From Druceiella hillmani (lineage: Eukaryota > Arthropoda > Insecta > Lepidoptera > Hepialidae), in NCBI GenBank assembly GCA_039881145.1, contig JAYKKI010000156.1:253001-317000 (forward strand): a DNA stretch of 64,000 bases. Reading direction: 5' to 3'. Shown piece after piece: positions 60,801 through 64,000 of this stretch (its first letter is position 1; every line of letters starts with the position of its first letter). The translations under genes were made by a program, and so were the position numbers. The notes beneath the pieces are model-generated. The model saw nothing but the letters and a program-made list of their open reading frames with translations, searched no databases and was not told where the DNA came from.

Positions 60801-61204
60801 TTACAGTTCCATTGATACAGCTTCCGAAAATATTGTTGTTTGGAGAAAATTCCATAATCTTTCTTACCTTCTAACTATGTTCAAAATTAGTTTAATGTTT
60901 TTGCATGATGCGCGGCCAGAGGTACAAACAAAATTTTCAAAAACTTGACTATAACTAAGCCATGGAATAAAGTTATTTAGAGGCCCTATAGTAATTTTCT
61001 AGTGACGTTTTTCTAGTGTATTATGTAATGAATATATTTACTTACAACCTATTTTTAGAGGGTAACACTGAAACCAGCATCTCTTAACGTCCGGTTATCG
61101 CAGGCTCACAGTCTCATGCGTGATATTTTGTAAGTAGATACTTTACGTGGAAATATCAAATAACATATGGCAAAATATTTATTAAAAAAATTGTTATTAA
61201 TGCA
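60801..61204. other. AT-rich non-coding DNA after the mariner remnant
   Basis: I looked for the catalytic core of the mariner transposase here and did not see it, nor a terminal inverted repeat. Confidence 0.4.
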
Positions 61205-61260
61205 TACAAAGTTAGGTTTTTGGTTCCGTATCTCAAAAGATAAAAAAACATAGCCAGTCA
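61205..61260 (-). repeat. End fragment of a dispersed repeat
   Basis: 'ttaggtttttggttccgtat', 'ctcaaaagataaaaaaacat' is the complement-strand form of the repeat end (usual 'tttttagggttccgtacctc', 'aaaaggaaaaa'). Confidence 0.5.
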
Positions 61261-62338
61261 TGGAAACTACCGACGGAAGTGAAAAATTAAAACTATTTAT
61301 ATAACAGTGATTTTAAATAACAATTTTGCAAAAAAATACAAATAACTTGTTTTATTTTTTACAACTTAAACCAATAAACAATAATTTCGTAATATTAACT
61401 TTAAAATATGCATTACTTCGAGTGGTGTATGGGTGAAGAGGTTTCTAAAGTTAAATTAAAGTTTAACTCACCGTTTTTATTTTCCGAGCTACTTTTATGA
61501 AATAACGTCCAATGTGAATTTCAAAAATCTAAAATCGTAACTTTCTACAAAAACGATTTTAGTAAACTGTAATAATAATTCGATGACATATTAATAACTG
61601 TCGAACCCAGCTTTACGTGTGTTTCCACACATATTTGTCGAAACACGCCAGTTTTGTTAATGGTGGAATTAACCTAAAAACATAATAGTGTTAGGCTTCA
61701 TTTACTTTTCATTGCGTAATGGAATATTTCTCACAGTTCTCGGTAAACTATTTCAAAACTAATATTACACTATATACATGAAGATGAATATTAAATATAG
61801 CATGACGTCATATGTGAAACGCTGTAGACTCAATAGTAATTTCAAGCGGACTTTTCATTATCCCTGGAGCCGAAACTATGTTGGCGGAACGCGTCAGCTC
61901 TGTATATCGAAAGCTAACCCCTTCAAATATTCAAATGCATTTTAATATTTGATCCTTCCTTAAGATGTTCTTTGGGGGATTCATTTTAAAACATTGATTG
62001 GGTTTTGTGATAAAATATAAAATTATGGCAGTTTCTCTGTGGCCTGGTTACAGGCTAAAAGGTTAGCTCTCGATAGAAGATGAATATTTAAGGCTGTCCA
62101 TTTAGCCTATCGTCATATACTGCTGAAATCTAATAAATATATGCTAAAGAATAACCTTGATATACCTTCTTCAATGAACGAAACGAATATAATAAATCTC
62201 CAAACTCCTCCTTAACTACCTATTTCTCAAAAAAAATTCTCAAAATATGTTGAAATTCATGCAAAACTAACCACTTATAAATTAAGAAAGTAAATAGTAA
62301 AAATATTATTATAAATCAATATAACAAAATATTATTAT
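61261..62338. other. AT-rich non-coding DNA, nothing recognised
   Basis: No supported gene or element. Confidence 0.45.
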
Positions 62339-62380
62339 AAATTATTATCATCATCATATCATCATCATCATCATCATATA
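62339..62380. repeat. (ATC)n microsatellite
   Basis: About 40 bp of imperfect ATC. Its complement (GAT)n is the usual tail of RTE-type LINEs, but no RTE sequence follows on the minus strand. Confidence 0.9.
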
Positions 62381-62559
62381 TATTAATACGCTAAGGTTAA
62401 GATGTTACTCTCCCTTTTTAGAAAAAACCTCACAACTAATCCACATAAATTATATATCATTTTATAGATAATTGCTTGCTCTACTGACATCCATAACTAA
62501 AAAATGTATTATTGCTATTGTTTTTGCAAATTAATTAATTATTAAAATTATATACACAA

Positions 62560-62942
62560 AACAGCAATGCTGCCATCTAACGGCTCAGCGTCAATATGAT
62601 TGACGATCGGTAAAATTTTTGTTTAATTTCAAATCCACTCACGTATAAATAAAGTGGCGCTTTAGCTCAATGCTTTTGATACTTGCGCCTCTATACGTCA
62701 ATTTTAGTAAAATATTTGTTTGATCTGTCATCTGAGCTTCATAATGGAATAAAAACGTAATAAGCAGTGTGCAAAATTAGAAATGAATTGAATACCTGCA
62801 ATCAATTTTGATTTATTAAATTGACTCTAAACACTCTGTTGTAACTAATATGACAGCTGTGAGTTCATTTTCTCATGTGTAAATATTTATAATCTACTAC
62901 GCAAATTGATATAATGCGAAGACTTCGCACGGGTCACGCTAG
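62560..62942 (+). mobile_element. Helitron-like 3' end with terminal hairpin
   Basis: The stretch ends TGCGAAGACTTCGCA (62915-62929), a short perfect hairpin, then 'cgggtcacg' and CTAG at 62939-62942 followed by T. A hairpin about 10 bases before CTRR is the hallmark of Helitron 3' ends, and 'cgaagacttcgcacgggtca' is typical of lepidopteran copies. 'gctgccatctaacggctcag' near 62570 is also a common internal word. The 5' limit is uncertain. Confidence 0.6.
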
Positions 62943-64000
62943 TAAATAAATATTATATCAAAACGGTTCTTCAAACAATTCACTAGTAGGAAAACATTTT
63001 TTAACGCGCGAGAACAAAATACAAATGCGTGAAGTTGAAAGCGCATTGTATTGTAAATAATAAGTTTTTACTCGTTAAAGTTACAGAATTGGCAAATACC
63101 AAACACGTTTTTGAATTCTCTGGGTTGTATAAATTAATTACAGATAAGACAAATAGGCTTTCTCTGACTTAACTTTTTCTCGTCTAATTCAGCCAAACAG
63201 TGCACTACGCTCGTTAGGTCTTCAGTAAAGGACGGAATTTTTCCTTAAGATTTAAGAAAAAATATTAAAATTATGGGGCTGTGAATTATTCTGTAAGGGT
63301 TTTTACTTTTAAATTTACATAAAACTTAACACATTTTATTATGTGATTTAAAATAAATAAATACATAGTCATTATTTCAAACGAATTTACTTCAAAATAT
63401 TCATGAAAATATCATTAATGTGGTGACGCCTGTGTTTTCCAAACCGTTTATAAAATTGAATTCCCGAATACTGTCTTAACACAAAAACAAAAATGTACAT
63501 TACCTCTTCTTATATCGATAAGAAACTAAAGCATTTGTATTAACAAGTTTTGTAATGCAAATTATTTATTGACATTGTTACCAAATCACGAGGTCTAATT
63601 ATGGTAAATGCCGCAAATTCAACGAATCCTTCGCTTGACGGGGATAAAGAAAGCAAATTATTTAAAGTACGTTTAGGGATAAATATTGTACACGCAAGCC
63701 TAACGTAATACTTCACCATGATTATATTATTAAAATATAATTTTTTCTATCTAATATAATTATTAAAATGTAATTATTTCTATTTAACATCTTAATTTTT
63801 AAAATATAATTTATTCCGGAAAAATATTAGTTTTATTATATATTTTTGTAACATGTTTTATGTATGAGTATATGTACATGAAAAATTATAACGGAAATAC
63901 TGCACCAATAATATATTGCCTACAAAATTAAATATAATCATCAATGTATTATAACGTGGTCTTAAACAAGATAGTTTTGGACCTTGGAGAGAAGTTGCTA
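62943..64000. other. AT-rich non-coding DNA, nothing recognised
   Basis: No supported gene. Three short diverged repeats of 'aaaatataattttttctatc'-like sequence lie at about 63735-63810. Confidence 0.45.

Noticed and set aside
62339..62380. (ATC)n as the tail of a minus-strand RTE LINE
   Set aside because: The sequence on the expected side (after 62380) shows none of the RTE 3' end words seen at 53100-53245.

Overview
This window looks like gene-poor, strongly AT-rich eukaryotic DNA, most likely from an insect and probably a moth or butterfly. The evidence for Lepidoptera is the style of its repeats: Helitron-like ends beginning TCCTAACTAATA and ending CTAG, arms carrying a 'gaagtcggtttt' motif, dispersed repeats ending near 'ggaaccctaaaaa' or 'ggccaagtgcg', an RTE-type LINE whose 3' end reads 'ctgttcagcaatgg' before a GATGAT-like tail, and a mariner-family transposase. 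This identification comes from recognising motif styles, not from a database search. I found no intact protein-coding gene. Every open frame is short (123 codons at most), and those I can assign are pieces of transposons or translated (TA)n runs.

Layout. 0-10 kb: a decayed LINE reverse transcriptase (3.65-4.29 kb), a Helitron-like element with long internal inverted arms (6.62-7.19 kb), a diverged tandem array (7.27-7.99 kb), a foldback element (8.09-8.36 kb) and a second Helitron-like piece. 10-24 kb: a 154-bp tandem duplication, then blocks 1 to 4 of a diverged series that recurs later, interrupted by a second foldback element (18.8-19.0 kb) and a minus-strand LINE 3' end (21.4-21.9 kb). 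25-34 kb: an LTR-like GC-rich patch, a dispersed repeat, another block 4 copy, and a 104-bp near-identical direct repeat flanking about 0.94 kb that holds a tRNA-like sequence. 34.8-40.5 kb: blocks 1 to 4 again in the same order and strand, interrupted by a LINE endonuclease fragment (38.0-38.6 kb). 40.5-48.9 kb: essentially featureless. 48.9-54.9 kb: two more LINE 3' ends, the third foldback element, several (TA)n tracts and a decayed RTE LINE. 54.9-64 kb: a 0.95-kb tract of degenerate GGGTT pentamers with almost only G and T on the + strand, a broken mariner transposase, and Helitron-like and dispersed-repeat ends.

Three points stand out. First, the foldback family (three copies) has an almost fully palindromic body, a conserved one-sided 3' tail and apparent target duplications of about 8-13 bp; this is neither a typical MITE nor a typical SINE. 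Second, colinear diverged blocks recur at about 12.9-23.5 kb and 34.8-40.5 kb, with an extra block 4 at 30-31.3 kb, implying old segmental duplication of something that is not an obvious gene. Third, the GGGTT tract resembles degenerate telomere repeat. The transposon fragments are frame-broken and should be treated as dead; nothing here forms an operon or pathway.
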